Counted from the stretch's first letter, positions 27,639-36,742 are shown. The stretch: DNA of 64,000 bases from Sphingopyxis terrae subsp. terrae NBRC 15098 (GCF_001598815.1 NZ_BCZQ01000006.1:124001-188000); one strand, 5' to 3'. Notes: generated by a model not told the origin, from the letters alone. Made by a program: numbers and translations.

Positions 27639-28669
27639 GACGCGCCTCCCTGTCCGTAATAGGTGCCGAAGCGGCGGCCGCCCGGCGAGAATTTCACTCC
27701 GTTGAGGAGCAGCTGGATATGCGGGCAACCGCCCATCAGCCCGACCGCATCGCGCAGCGAGGATTCGAGCGTCTGATCGGCGCGCACCACGATGATGAGC
27801 TGGCCGACATGCCCCGCGAGCACCGCGGCCGGCGAGGCGGCGAGAACCGGCGGCGAATCGAGGATGATGATCCGCCCCGGCGCACCCTGTTCGAGCTGCG
27901 CGAGCAGCGTCTCGGTTCGGGCCGATGCGAGCAGTTCGGTGTCGTGCATATGCTGCGTACCGGCAGGCATGACCTTCAGCCCCGGAATGTCGGTCTGGAT
28001 CAGGCAGTCGCCGAGCGACAGATGCGGGTCGGCCAGCGCGTCCATCAGGCCCGGCCCATCGGGCAGCCCCAGCGTTTCGAGGACGCTGGGTTTGGCGATG
28101 TCGGCATCGATCAGCAACACGTCGTGATCGGCCTCGACCGCAAGGCTGAGCGCCAGATTGACCGCGGTAAAGGTCTTTCCCTCGCCCGGATTGGCCGATG
28201 CGATCAGCACGCGGTGACCGCGCGGCACGACGGGACGGTTGGCGGTGCCCGCGAAGTTGCGAATGATCTCGCGCTTCACGATACGATATTCTTCCGCGAT
28301 GCCGGTGACCGGCGCGCCAGGTACCACCATCCCGCGCGCGGCGAGCCGCTCGCGATCGATCTTGCCCTGCCGGTTCGCGACGATCGCCGGGGCGGCGCGC
28401 GCCACCTCCTTGCGCGGCGATGCCTTTGCCGCGGGCGTGGAGGTGGATGGGGGCGTCGCTTCGACCGCCGGTGCCGGCGCATCGGGCGGCAGGATTTCGG
28501 GCTGCGGCGCTTCGGCAGCGGGCTTCGCCTTCTTCGCCTTGCGCTCGGGTTCGGGCGGAAGCTGCGAGACGTCGATCGTCGGCGCATGCTTCGCCGGGTC
28601 AAGGCCGAACATGTCGGCCGCGCGTTCGAGCAGCGAGGGCTGGCGCTTGACGGGGCGTTGGTCGTTCAT
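27635..28669 (-). CDS. XrtA-associated tyrosine-kinase-like ATPase (CpsD/CapB family)
   Basis: The 344-residue protein has an Ala/Pro-rich N-terminal half and a BY-kinase ATPase domain: Walker A ASANPGEGKT (Lys165), Walker A' VLLIDADI (around Asp188-Asp190) and Walker B IIILDSPP. Such kinases control chain length and export together with the Wzz-like partner encoded just upstream. The C-terminus has only a Tyr-Tyr pair (FGTYYGQGG) instead of a Tyr-rich cluster. The ATG at 28669 is preferred over a GTG at 28687 (which overlaps the upstream stop) because GAGGAAAAGG lies before it. Confidence 0.88.
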   Translation of the reverse strand: MNDQRPVKRQPSLLERAADMFGLDPAKHAPTIDVSQLPPEPERKAKKAKPAAEAPQPEILPPDAPAPAVEATPPSTSTPAAKASPRKEVARAAPAIVANRQGKIDRERLAARGMVVPGAPVTGIAEEYRIVKREIIRNFAGTANRPVVPRGHRVLIASANPGEGKTFTAVNLALSLAVEADHDVLLIDADIAKPSVLETLGLPDGPGLMDALADPHLSLGDCLIQTDIPGLKVMPAGTQHMHDTELLASARTETLLAQLEQGAPGRIIILDSPPVLAASPAAVLAGHVGQLIIVVRADQTLESSLRDAVGLMGGCPHIQLLLNGVKFSPGGRRFGTYYGQGGAS

Positions 28670-28683
28670 GTCCTTTTCCTCGC

Positions 28684-30219
28684 TCACGCGACCATGCCAC
28701 GCTGGACGAACTCGGCGACCAGCAGCAGCGCATAGAGGCCGACGAGCGCCGCGCCCCCGCCGGCAAGCCAGACAAGCCGCTTGCGCCGCTCGACATGCCG
28801 GTCGGGCGTCACGACCTCGGTGATCGATCCGATGACCGGAAGTCCGCTCGCGCGCTCAAGCTTCGCGGCGGTGGCATAGCTTGTGCGCACCTGCGCCAGG
28901 CCAAAGGCCGCGCCGATGCCGCCGCCGATCCCGGCGAGCAGGACGAGTGTCAGGAACAGCGGGCGATTGGGCGCCGCAGGGCTGGTCGGCTTCGACGGCG
29001 GATCGAGCAATTCGATCCGGATCGCGTCGGTTTCGGTCTGCACATCGCCGCGCAACCGCACCTGTTCGCGCTGCGCGAGCAGTTTGTCATACTGCGCCTT
29101 TTGCGCCGTATATTCGCCGTTGATCCGGTCATATTCCGCGGCAATGCCCGGGTTCTGGATCTGCTGCGAGGTGATGCGCGCGATGTCGCCAGTGAGCTGC
29201 GCCTTGCGCGCCGACAGCGCGCTGACGGTCGCCTGCCGCTCGGCGCGCATCGCGGCCAGCGACGAATAGGCGGGGTTCTGCATCCCGCCGCCACCGCCAT
29301 TGCCTTCGCGGTCGGCCTGCGCCTTGAGCGAGGCGATCTGACTCTTGAGCGCGATGACATCGGGGTGCGCGTCGGTCAGCCCGCGTGCGCGCATCGATGC
29401 AAGCTCGTTCTGTGCGCCCGCAAGTTGCTGCCGCGCGACGCCGCCGCCGACACCGCCTGCGCCCGGCACCGTCGCGGGGGTCGAGGCGAGCTGGCCGTTG
29501 GCGGCCGCCAGCGCCGCCTGCGCCGCAACCAGTTGTGTTTCGATCTGGCTGAGTTCGGCGCGCGCCGCATCGACGCGCTGGGCGGGCGATCCGGCACCGC
29601 CCGGAATCAGGCCGATATTCTGCGCCTCGAACGCGGCGCGCCGCGCCTCGATCTCGCGCAGCGATTTTTCGCGGTCAGCGATCTGCGAATCCAGGAATTT
29701 CAGCCCCTCGCGCGCATCGACGCGCCCCCCGCGCAGCTGATCGTCGCGAAAGACGGTGATCAGGCTGTCAAGCACACCGCTCGCCAGCTTGGCATTGTCG
29801 GCGTCCGACAGGCTGCCGATGCCGACGCTAGAGGTGATTTCGAAGATATTATCCTGCTGCGGCACGATCTTGATATTCTTTTGCAGCATCGCGACCGCAC
29901 CGGCTTTCTCACGCTCGCCCGCACCCGCCGGGATCAGGCCGGTGGTCGTCGCGACTTTCTCCAGATTGCGCGCGCTGGTCAGCGTTTCGCGAATCTGGTC
30001 GATCTGCTGGCGCCCGCCAAAGGATCCGCCCTGCGCATCGTCGGGCAGGATCTGGTTCACATCGACGAGCAGGCGCGCGCGGCTGTCATAGCGGTTCGGG
30101 ATCGACGCGATCGCCAGCCAGCCGAGGATGCAAATGCCCCAGGCGACCGCGAGCACGAGCCAGCGCCGCGTCCAGACGCTGTGCACCGCAACCCGGAATT
30201 CGTCATAAAGGCCGTTCAT
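28684..30219 (-). CDS. XrtA system polysaccharide chain length determinant (Wzz-like)
   Basis: The 511-residue inner-membrane protein has a first helix at about 20-38 (LVLAVAWGICILGWLAI), a long periplasmic coiled-coil region with Gly-rich stretches (about 240-310), and C-terminal helices near 425-445 and 483-503. It belongs to the Wzz/GNVR group and sets EPS chain length with the kinase-like partner downstream, whose start region it touches. A 53-base gap separates it from the export lipoprotein gene. Confidence 0.9.
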   Translation of the reverse strand: MNGLYDEFRVAVHSVWTRRWLVLAVAWGICILGWLAIASIPNRYDSRARLLVDVNQILPDDAQGGSFGGRQQIDQIRETLTSARNLEKVATTTGLIPAGAGEREKAGAVAMLQKNIKIVPQQDNIFEITSSVGIGSLSDADNAKLASGVLDSLITVFRDDQLRGGRVDAREGLKFLDSQIADREKSLREIEARRAAFEAQNIGLIPGGAGSPAQRVDAARAELSQIETQLVAAQAALAAANGQLASTPATVPGAGGVGGGVARQQLAGAQNELASMRARGLTDAHPDVIALKSQIASLKAQADREGNGGGGGMQNPAYSSLAAMRAERQATVSALSARKAQLTGDIARITSQQIQNPGIAAEYDRINGEYTAQKAQYDKLLAQREQVRLRGDVQTETDAIRIELLDPPSKPTSPAAPNRPLFLTLVLLAGIGGGIGAAFGLAQVRTSYATAAKLERASGLPVIGSITEVVTPDRHVERRKRLVWLAGGGAALVGLYALLLVAEFVQRGMVA

Positions 30220-30272
30220 CGCTTGTCGTCAGTCCTTGCTGGGCAGTGGCGGTCGGGGGCGCATGCGCGCCG

Positions 30273-30929
30273 TCAGAACATGCTTTCGGGGATGATGATG
30301 ACGTCGCCCGGCTGAAGCTTGACGTTCGCCTTGATGTCGCCGCGCTTGATCAGGTCGTTGAGGCGAAGCCCATATTCATGCTGCTTGCCGCTGCCCTTGT
30401 CGAAGCGGACGAGCCGCGCCTTGTTGCCAGCGGCATAGTCGCCGAGTCCGCCGACCGCGATCATCGCGTCGAGGACGGTCATATTCGCGCGATAGGGGAT
30501 CGACGCCGGCTTTTCGGTCGCGCCCACGACACGCACCTGCTGCGAGAAGGTGCTGTTGAAGCTGGTGACGATCACGCTGACGATGGGATCGGTGATATAT
30601 TGGCTGAGCGCGAGCTTGATGTCCTGCTGAAGCATCGTCGGCGTCTTGCCGACCGCGGGCATATCGGTGATCAGCGGCGTGGTGATCCGGCCGTCGGGGC
30701 GCACCTGCACCTTGCCGCCGAGTTCGGGGTTGCGCCACACGAAGATCTGCAACTCGTCGAGCGGCCCGATGATATATTCCTCGCCCGGTCCTTCCTGGTT
30801 CGCGACGAAATTGGCGCTGGGAAGCTGCGGCGCGGTGGTGCCGGCCCCCATGCACCCGGTCAGCGCGGTCGCGGCGATGCCGGAAATCAGCGCGGCGCGG
30901 GCGGCGCGAAGCGAGGGGAAGGACGTCAT
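30273..30929 (-). CDS. XrtA system exopolysaccharide export lipoprotein (Wza-like)
   Basis: The 218-residue lipoprotein has lipobox ALTGC (Cys26), a polysaccharide export domain with YIIGPLDELQIFVWRNPELG, and an SLBB-like C-terminal part (QVRVVGATEKPASIPYR onward). It probably forms or lines the outer-membrane export channel. The start at 30929 has AAAGGTGAA upstream and begins the signal peptide. It is the first gene after a 184-base gap, so a promoter for the export operon probably lies just upstream. Confidence 0.9.
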   Translation of the reverse strand: MTSFPSLRAARAALISGIAATALTGCMGAGTTAPQLPSANFVANQEGPGEEYIIGPLDELQIFVWRNPELGGKVQVRPDGRITTPLITDMPAVGKTPTMLQQDIKLALSQYITDPIVSVIVTSFNSTFSQQVRVVGATEKPASIPYRANMTVLDAMIAVGGLGDYAAGNKARLVRFDKGSGKQHEYGLRLNDLIKRGDIKANVKLQPGDVIIIPESMF

Positions 30930-31071
30930 GTTCAATTCACCTTTCGAGCGGACGGGTGCCGCCGCGGCGCCAATCCCCGCAGCAACAGCCAATGCGTCAG
31001 GGTCAGCCATGCTGGAAAAGGGTGAACATACCGTTAGTATTGGGATAAGTTGTGTCCGCGCTTGTCGCACA

Positions 31072-31090
31072 TTGTGCCGCTTCGGCACAA
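31072..31090. promoter_or_regulatory. Perfect dyad upstream of the EPS export operon
   Basis: Arms TTGTGCCG and CGGCACAA (8 bp, 3-base loop) sit 143 bases before the export lipoprotein start and 24 bases after the decarboxylase stop. There is no T tract in either direction that would make a normal terminator, so a regulator site or mRNA hairpin is possible. Confidence 0.35.
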
Positions 31091-31113
31091 AATTTAACCG
31101 CGTTCGGTAAGGT

Positions 31114-32343
31114 TCAGACGAGCATCTCGTGCGCCGGCCCCTGCCCGAGGAATGCAGCGGGGCTCGCCGAGGCGCCATAGGCGCCCGCCTGGAACAGCGC
31201 GATCAGATCGCCGACATCGGCGCGCGGCAAGCCAACCTGATCGCCCAGCCGGTCGAGCGGGGTGCACAGACAGCCAACGACCGACACGGTTTCGACGGCC
31301 TCGCGGCCGAACCGGCCGGCAACCGCGATCGGATAGTTACGCCGGATCACCGTCCCGAAATTGCCGCTCGCGGCGAGTTGGTGATGCAGTCCTCCGTCGG
31401 TGACGACGAAGGTTTCCCCGTGGCTGACTTTCCGGTCGACGACGCGCGTGAGATAGACCCCGGCCTCGGCGACGAGCCAGCGGCCAAGTTCCATCGCAAA
31501 GCCGCTCTCTGCCAGCGCGGCCCCTCGCGCGCCGAGCGTTTCGGCTAGCCGCGCGCCGACCGTCGCAGCGTCGACCGCGCGGTCGCCGGGGAAATAGGGA
31601 ACCCCCATGCCGCCGCCCAGGTTGACGAGCGGCGGGGCGGCGCCGACCGCCTCCGCAAGCCGCGCCGCGAGCGCGACCGTCTGCGCCTGCGTATCAGCGA
31701 TCGCATCGGCATCAAGTGCCTGCGATCCTGCGAAAATATGAAAGCCGCGCCAATCGGCGCCGGCATCGATCAGCGTGCGGACCAGCGCCGGCACCGCGTC
31801 GGCATCGACCCCGAACGGCTTGGCGCCGCCCCCCATTTTCATGCCCGATCCCTTGAGATCAAAGTCGGGATTGACGCGCACTGCGAGCCGGGGCCGCGTC
31901 CCGATACGGTCGGCAATGGCCAGCGCCCGTGCCCCCTCCCCCGCCGATTCAAGATTGAGCGTCGCGCCCGCCGCAATCGCCGCTTCCAGTTCGCGGTCGC
32001 GCTTCCCGGGGCCGGCGAAGCTGATGTGTTCGGCCGCCATGCCGCTCGCGAGTGCCAGCGCCAATTCCCCGCCGGATGCAACGTCGAACCCGTCGACGAT
32101 GGTCGCCATATGCGCAAGCAGCGGCGCGAAGGGATTGGCCTTCATCGCATAATGGAGCTGCACCCCACCGGGCATTGCGGCGCGCCATTCGGCGGCGCGC
32201 GCGGTCAGCATCGCGCGGTCATAGACAAAGAGCGGCGTGTCGCCCGCGGCCTCGGCGAGGGCATCGGCGCGCCGGCCCCCGATGCGCAGCATGCCGTCGG
32301 CGTCAGCAGCAAAGCCGGGCGGGATCGGGCCGTGCGGCTTCAT
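31114..32343 (-). CDS. PLP-dependent decarboxylase, exosortase A system-associated (TIGR03099 type)
   Basis: The 409-residue protein has the alanine-racemase-fold decarboxylase pattern of the ornithine/diaminopimelate decarboxylase group: PLP lysine Lys68 in HYAMKANPFAP, the Gly-rich LVNLGGGMGVPYFPGD and the late Cys in VVGCLCTPLDRLG. It should decarboxylate an amino acid, whose identity is unknown. The ATG overlaps the stop of the ligase gene as ATGA, so ligase and decarboxylase act from one mRNA, probably making a building block loaded on the acyl carrier protein of the divergent arm. Confidence 0.9.
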   Translation of the reverse strand: MKPHGPIPPGFAADADGMLRIGGRRADALAEAAGDTPLFVYDRAMLTARAAEWRAAMPGGVQLHYAMKANPFAPLLAHMATIVDGFDVASGGELALALASGMAAEHISFAGPGKRDRELEAAIAAGATLNLESAGEGARALAIADRIGTRPRLAVRVNPDFDLKGSGMKMGGGAKPFGVDADAVPALVRTLIDAGADWRGFHIFAGSQALDADAIADTQAQTVALAARLAEAVGAAPPLVNLGGGMGVPYFPGDRAVDAATVGARLAETLGARGAALAESGFAMELGRWLVAEAGVYLTRVVDRKVSHGETFVVTDGGLHHQLAASGNFGTVIRRNYPIAVAGRFGREAVETVSVVGCLCTPLDRLGDQVGLPRADVGDLIALFQAGAYGASASPAAFLGQGPAHEMLV

Positions 32344-33869
32344 GCCGCCACCCCTGCACCCCATTCGGCCGCGATCGCGACGCGGTCGAGCTTGCCATTG
32401 GGATTGCGCGGCAGCGCCTCGCGCCACTCCACGGCCTTGGGCTGCATGAAGTTGGGGAGCGTCCGGCGCAGTTCGGCGGCGAACGCCTCGCGGTCCGCAT
32501 CGGCCTTGCCGCGCACGATCAACTGGATCGCAGCGCCCAGCCGCGCGTCGGGCACGCCGAAGGCGACGGCTTCATAGACCATGCCAGTGGCGACGGCGGC
32601 ATCCTCGACCTCGGTCGGGCTGACCCGGTTGCCCGCGGTCTTGATCATCGCATCGTCGCGGCCGACGAAATAGAGCAGACCATCGCCATCGCGGCGCACC
32701 GTGTCGCCCGACCAGACAGCGGTGCCGCCCCACGTCGATGCCGCAGGCGCTGCGCGGAACCGCTCGGCGGTGCGTTCGGCATCGCGCCAATAGCCCTGCG
32801 CGACGAGGGGTCCGCAATGGACGAGCTCGCCCGCTTCGCCATCGGCGGTGATGCTGCCATCGGGGCGGCAGACGAGAATTTCGGCGTGCGGAATGGCACG
32901 GCCCATCGAGGTCGGATGCGCCGCGACCAACTCCGGGTCGAGCCAGGTCGACCGGAACGCTTCGGTCAGGCCGTACATCGGATAAATATCGGCCTCGACA
33001 AAAGTCGCGCGCATCGCGTCGATCAGCGACGGCGTCAGTGCGCCGCCGCTGTTGGTAAGGCGGCGCAGCGATGCGGCGACATCCACCGGCCAATCGACCT
33101 CGACCAGTTGCACCCATAAGGGCGGGACCCCGGCGAGCGTCGTCGCGCCGTGCCGCGCCACCGCCTTCACCACATCGCGCGGCGCCAGATAATCGAGCGG
33201 CGCCGCCGCCGCACCTGCATACCAGGCCGAAAGAAGCTGGCTCTGGCCATAATCGAAGCTGAAAGGCAGCACCGCCAGCACGCGATCATCGGCGCCAAGC
33301 GCCAGATAGGTCGCGACACTCTCGGCACCGAGCCACAGATTGGCGTGACTGAGCATCACGCCCTTGGGCCGTCCGGTCGATCCGCTGGTATAGAGAATGG
33401 CGACCAGATCGCCGGGATCGCCCGCCGAAGGGGGCAAGCGCTCCGGATGGCCGTCGATCGCCGCCTCGACCGCAGTCAGATCGCGCAGCGCACAGCCGCC
33501 GGGAAGGCCGTCGCCCAGCATGTCGGCCCGCGCGCGATTGGTAAGCAACAGCGCTGCGCCACTGTCGGCCAGAATATGCGCGACCTGCGGTGCCTTCAGC
33601 AGCGGATTGACCGGCACATGGATCAGCCCGGCGCGCGCCGCGGCGAGCGGCATCAGGCAGGCAGCGCGCGTCTTTGCGCTCCAGCTCGCCACCCGGTCGC
33701 CGGGCCGGGCGCCCGCGGCGCTCAGCCATGCCGCTAGCCGGCCGACACCCGCATCGAGATCGGCAAACGACATCGGCGCGTCGCCGATGAGCAGCGCAGG
33801 CGCATCGGCCGCGCCGCGCAGCGCGAGATGGTCGAGGGGGTATGAGGGCGGGTTTTCGGCTTTGGTCAT
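32340..33869 (-). CDS. Acyl-CoA ligase (AMP-forming), exosortase A system-associated (TIGR03098 type)
   Basis: The 509-residue adenylate-forming enzyme has the AMP-binding motif LYTSGSTGRPKGVMLSH (about 165-181), the YGLTEAF motif, the hinge motif YFVGRDDAMIKTAGNRVSP and the C-terminal catalytic Lys region LPRNPNGKLDR. By family it activates a carboxylic or amino acid as AMP ester and transfers it to a thiol, here plausibly that of the ACP encoded at 34903. It is divergent from the plus-strand arm, with only 35 bases between the two start codons. Confidence 0.92.
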   Translation of the reverse strand: MTKAENPPSYPLDHLALRGAADAPALLIGDAPMSFADLDAGVGRLAAWLSAAGARPGDRVASWSAKTRAACLMPLAAARAGLIHVPVNPLLKAPQVAHILADSGAALLLTNRARADMLGDGLPGGCALRDLTAVEAAIDGHPERLPPSAGDPGDLVAILYTSGSTGRPKGVMLSHANLWLGAESVATYLALGADDRVLAVLPFSFDYGQSQLLSAWYAGAAAAPLDYLAPRDVVKAVARHGATTLAGVPPLWVQLVEVDWPVDVAASLRRLTNSGGALTPSLIDAMRATFVEADIYPMYGLTEAFRSTWLDPELVAAHPTSMGRAIPHAEILVCRPDGSITADGEAGELVHCGPLVAQGYWRDAERTAERFRAAPAASTWGGTAVWSGDTVRRDGDGLLYFVGRDDAMIKTAGNRVSPTEVEDAAVATGMVYEAVAFGVPDARLGAAIQLIVRGKADADREAFAAELRRTLPNFMQPKAVEWREALPRNPNGKLDRVAIAAEWGAGVAA

Positions 33870-33904
33870 CGGCTGTTAGGACAGTGGTGATAGAGCGCCG
33901 CACC

Positions 33905-34906
33905 ATGGATGGGAACGGTGAACATCACGCTAATGATGCCAAGCTGCCCGCCGCAGCGCGCGGCATGGGTCATGCTTCACCGTTCGACCGTCCCCAATGG
34001 TTCGACCTGCTTGCCGCGCATGGATTTGCCGGAGAAGGCCGATTCGATGCGGCGGGCTTCGCAGGCGAAACCGCGGCGTGGCTGCCGCTTCGGCGTGAAA
34101 AATCGAGCGTGCTTGCGGGCCTCGTCAACTGGTACAGCTTTGCAATCCGCCCGCTTTATACCGGCCAGGGCGACCATATGGCCGCGCTGCGCGACCTGTT
34201 CGCACGCGCCCGCACCGAGGCCGCACGCCTGACGCTCTATCCCGTGCCCGATGCCGAAAAGGACAGCATCGCTGCCGCGATGCGCGCCGCCGGCTGGTGG
34301 GTGCGCGCGTTGCCGGCGGGCGATCGCCACTGGCTCGACCTGACGGGGCTCGATCATGACGGCTGGTGGGCCACCCGCCCCGGCGCGCTGCGCAGCACGG
34401 TCCAGCGCAAGGCGAAAAAGAATATTGTCGCGATCGAGATTCTGACCGCATTCGACGCCGATGCCTGGGCGGCCTATGAGCATATCTACGCCGCGAGCTG
34501 GAAGCCCGAAGAGGGCGACCCCGCGCTGCTCCGCGCCTTTGCCGAGAGCGAAAGCGCGCGCGGCACCTTTCGCATGGGGCTGGCGCGGATCGACGGCGCA
34601 GCGGTGGCGGCGCAATATTGGACGGTCGAGGACGGCACCGCCTTCATCCACAAGCTCGCGCATGTCGAAGACAGTCTGAAGGCATCGCCCGGCACCCTGC
34701 TTTCGGCGGCTCTGTTCCGCCATGTCATCGCGGTCGATGGCGTGCGCCGTATCGATTTCGGCACCGGCAACGACGCCTACAAGCGCGACTGGATGAACCG
34801 GCACGAGCCCTTGTGGCGATTGGAGGGTTTCAATCGCGGGCGCATCGCGGCATGGGGACCGGCATTGAAGGCCTTTGCCCGTTCGCTGCTCAGGAAAGAC
34901 ACATGA
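33905..34906 (+). CDS. FemAB/GNAT-type acyltransferase of the XrtA locus, divergent arm
   Basis: The 333-residue protein has the CelD/BioF2-like GNAT pattern: a basic helix GALRSTVQRKAKKNIVA near 155-171, YAASWKPEEGDPALLRAF, and a late strand-helix RIDFGTGNDAYKRDWM like the DFGRSKLGTG region of FemAB relatives. It is a second FemAB-like gene in this locus, unlike the one at 22751-23818 in sequence. The ATG at 33905 is chosen because it lies just outside the divergent ligase gene. Its stop overlaps the ACP start. Confidence 0.8.
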   Translation: MDGNGEHHANDAKLPAAARGMGHASPFDRPQWFDLLAAHGFAGEGRFDAAGFAGETAAWLPLRREKSSVLAGLVNWYSFAIRPLYTGQGDHMAALRDLFARARTEAARLTLYPVPDAEKDSIAAAMRAAGWWVRALPAGDRHWLDLTGLDHDGWWATRPGALRSTVQRKAKKNIVAIEILTAFDADAWAAYEHIYAASWKPEEGDPALLRAFAESESARGTFRMGLARIDGAAVAAQYWTVEDGTAFIHKLAHVEDSLKASPGTLLSAALFRHVIAVDGVRRIDFGTGNDAYKRDWMNRHEPLWRLEGFNRGRIAAWGPALKAFARSLLRKDT

Positions 34907-35169
34907 CCGAAGCCCATAAAGTCGATGCCACCCTTCGCGCCCTGCTCGCCGACGTCCTCGGCCTTGGCGACGAACGCGCGGCAGCGCTGACCGAAGACAG
35001 CGGCCTGTTCGGCGAACTGCCCGAATTCGATTCCATGGCCGTCGCAACCGTGCTGACCGAGATGGAGGACCGTCTCGGCATCCTGATCGACGATGACGAC
35101 GTCGACGGCGAAATCTTCGAAACCTATGGCAATCTGCTGCGCTTCGCCGAACGCAAGGTTCAGGGCTGA
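34903..35169 (+). CDS. Acyl carrier protein of the exosortase A locus
   Basis: The 88-residue acidic protein has the phosphopantetheine attachment motif with Ser44 in EFDSMAVATVLTEMEDRLGI. It should carry an acyl or aminoacyl group for the ligase, decarboxylase and hydrolases of this locus. The ATGA overlap with the FemAB-like gene and the 18-base gap to the next gene show an operon. Confidence 0.9.
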   Translation: MTEAHKVDATLRALLADVLGLGDERAAALTEDSGLFGELPEFDSMAVATVLTEMEDRLGILIDDDDVDGEIFETYGNLLRFAERKVQG

Positions 35170-35187
35170 CCGGCATGCGAGGGGCGA

Positions 35188-35862
35188 ATGGACGAGCATA
35201 GGCTTCGCATCGCGCCCGACGGCACGCCCCGCGCGACGATCCTGTTCGCGGCCCCCTTGTTCGAGGAAGCGAACCGCAGCCGCCGCACTATCGTACGCGC
35301 GATGCGCGCCTTGGCCGCGCAAGGTTTCGCCGCCGTGCTTCCCGACCTGCCGGGCCAGAATGAAAGCCCCGTCGCGCTCGCCGATGTCGATTTGAACCGG
35401 TGGCAGAGCGCCTTTGCCGAGGTGGCCAGTGAAATAGAAGGGCCGATAATTATCGCCGCGCTGCGCGGCGGCGCGCTGATCGACCATCAGGCCGCGGCCG
35501 CAGCATGGTGGCGGCTGGCGCCCGTCGGCGGCGGCTCGCTGCTCCGCACCCTGCTGCGCGCGCGCGTCAGTGCCGATCGCGAGGCGGGCGTGACATCTTC
35601 GCTCGACAGCCTTCAGGAGCAAGCGAAAAGCGAGCCCTTGCTGCTCGCCGGCAATCGCCTGTCGCCGGCGATGGTCGTGTCCCTCGCGACAAGCGAGCCG
35701 CAGGCGGTCACGCCGCTGCGCACTGTGGCGCTGGGCAGCGGCGACGAAGCGATTGCCGGCACGCCGCTGTGGCTGCGCGCCGAACCGGGCGAAGACGCCG
35801 CCATGGCTGATGCTATAGCCGCCGACATCGCCGCATGGAGCCGGACATGCGGCATCAGCTGA
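35188..35862 (+). CDS. Exosortase A system-associated hydrolase 2 (alpha/beta fold)
   Basis: The 224-residue protein follows the alpha/beta-hydrolase layout of the TIGR03101-type family: an early strand TILFAAPLFEEANRSRR, then LPDLPGQNESP. At the place of the nucleophile elbow it reads AALRGGALI, with no Ser or Cys, so it may be non-catalytic or use another residue. It overlaps the next hydrolase gene by 16 bases. A partner or scaffold role beside hydrolase 1 is inferred. Confidence 0.85.
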   Translation: MDEHRLRIAPDGTPRATILFAAPLFEEANRSRRTIVRAMRALAAQGFAAVLPDLPGQNESPVALADVDLNRWQSAFAEVASEIEGPIIIAALRGGALIDHQAAAAAWWRLAPVGGGSLLRTLLRARVSADREAGVTSSLDSLQEQAKSEPLLLAGNRLSPAMVVSLATSEPQAVTPLRTVALGSGDEAIAGTPLWLRAEPGEDAAMADAIAADIAAWSRTCGIS

Positions 35863-36638
35863 GCTTCCTTTGCGAAGACGCGGCGCTCGCCGCGAGCCTC
35901 GACGACGCGCCGGGAACGACCGGGCTGCTGATCGTGTCGGGCGGCAACGAGATCCGCAGCGGCGCGCATCGCGGCATGGCGATGCTGGCGCAGCGGGTCG
36001 CGGCGGCGGGCCATCCGGTCTTTCGCTTCGACCGCCGCGGGATCGGTGACAGCGAGGGCGAAAATGGTGGCTATACGCGCAGCGGCGCCGACATCGCCGC
36101 CGCGATCGCCGCGTTTCGCACGGCTGCGCCGCACGTCACCCGCATCCTTGCCTTCGGCAATTGCGACGCGGCGAGCGCGCTGCTGCTGCACCAGCCGCTC
36201 CCGCTCGACGGTCTGATCCTCGCCAATCCGTGGACTTATGATGACGCGGAACCAGATCCAGGCGAACAGCCGGCGCTGCCGCCAGCCTCGGCGATCCGCG
36301 CACGCTATCTGGCGCGGATCAAGGATCCGAAAAGCCTGCTGCGCCTGCTGAAGGGCGAGATCGATATCGGCAAACTGGTCCGCGGCCTGTCGGCGATGAA
36401 ACGGACGCCGCAAGCCGCCGCACCCGACAGCCTCGCCGCGCGGCTCGACGCGGCGATGACCGCGCTGGCTTGCCCCTCGACGATCCTGCTCGCGACCGGC
36501 GACCGCACCGCGCAGGCATTCATCGCGCATTGCCGGCCCGCAAACATCCCGGTCGAACATCTCGAAAGCGCATCGCACAGCTTCGCTGGCGGTGACGCGG
36601 ATTGGCTTTTTGCAAGAATATTGGAACGGCTGCGCTGA
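35847..36638 (+). CDS. Exosortase A system-associated hydrolase 1 (alpha/beta fold)
   Basis: The 263-residue protein has the alpha/beta-hydrolase pattern of the TIGR03100-type family: VFRFDRRGIGDSEG (oxyanion/strand region, 58-71) and a nucleophile elbow FGNCDAAS with Cys106 in place of the usual Ser. A late His in SASHSFAGGD could complete the triad. A thioesterase or transferase role on the neighbouring ACP fits, but is not proved. The ATG at 35847 is preferred over one at 35835 because GGAG lies seven bases before it. Confidence 0.88.
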   Translation: MRHQLSFLCEDAALAASLDDAPGTTGLLIVSGGNEIRSGAHRGMAMLAQRVAAAGHPVFRFDRRGIGDSEGENGGYTRSGADIAAAIAAFRTAAPHVTRILAFGNCDAASALLLHQPLPLDGLILANPWTYDDAEPDPGEQPALPPASAIRARYLARIKDPKSLLRLLKGEIDIGKLVRGLSAMKRTPQAAAPDSLAARLDAAMTALACPSTILLATGDRTAQAFIAHCRPANIPVEHLESASHSFAGGDADWLFARILERLR

Positions 36639-36683
36639 CGGCGGCTTTGGGACCGAATGCGGACATTGCCACTTCCCCACCCG

Positions 36684-36710
36684 CTCACCCTGAGCTTGTA
36701 GAAGGGTGAA
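36684..36710. repeat. Short dispersed repeat of CACCCTGAG...AAGGGTG type
   Basis: CACCCT and AAGGGTG form a small hairpin around TGAGCTTGTAG. Repeats of this look are common between genes in sphingomonads. It lies between hydrolase 1 and the larger palindrome at 36743. Confidence 0.55.
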
Positions 36711-36742
36711 CGGAGTGGGGTAGGCGAGCCTATTCGCCTTTC

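Noticed and set aside
31060-31095. Possible sigma-54 promoter (GGCAC...TGC) before the EPS export operon
   Set aside because: The GG to GC spacing is 8 bases instead of 10, so it does not fit the -24/-12 consensus.
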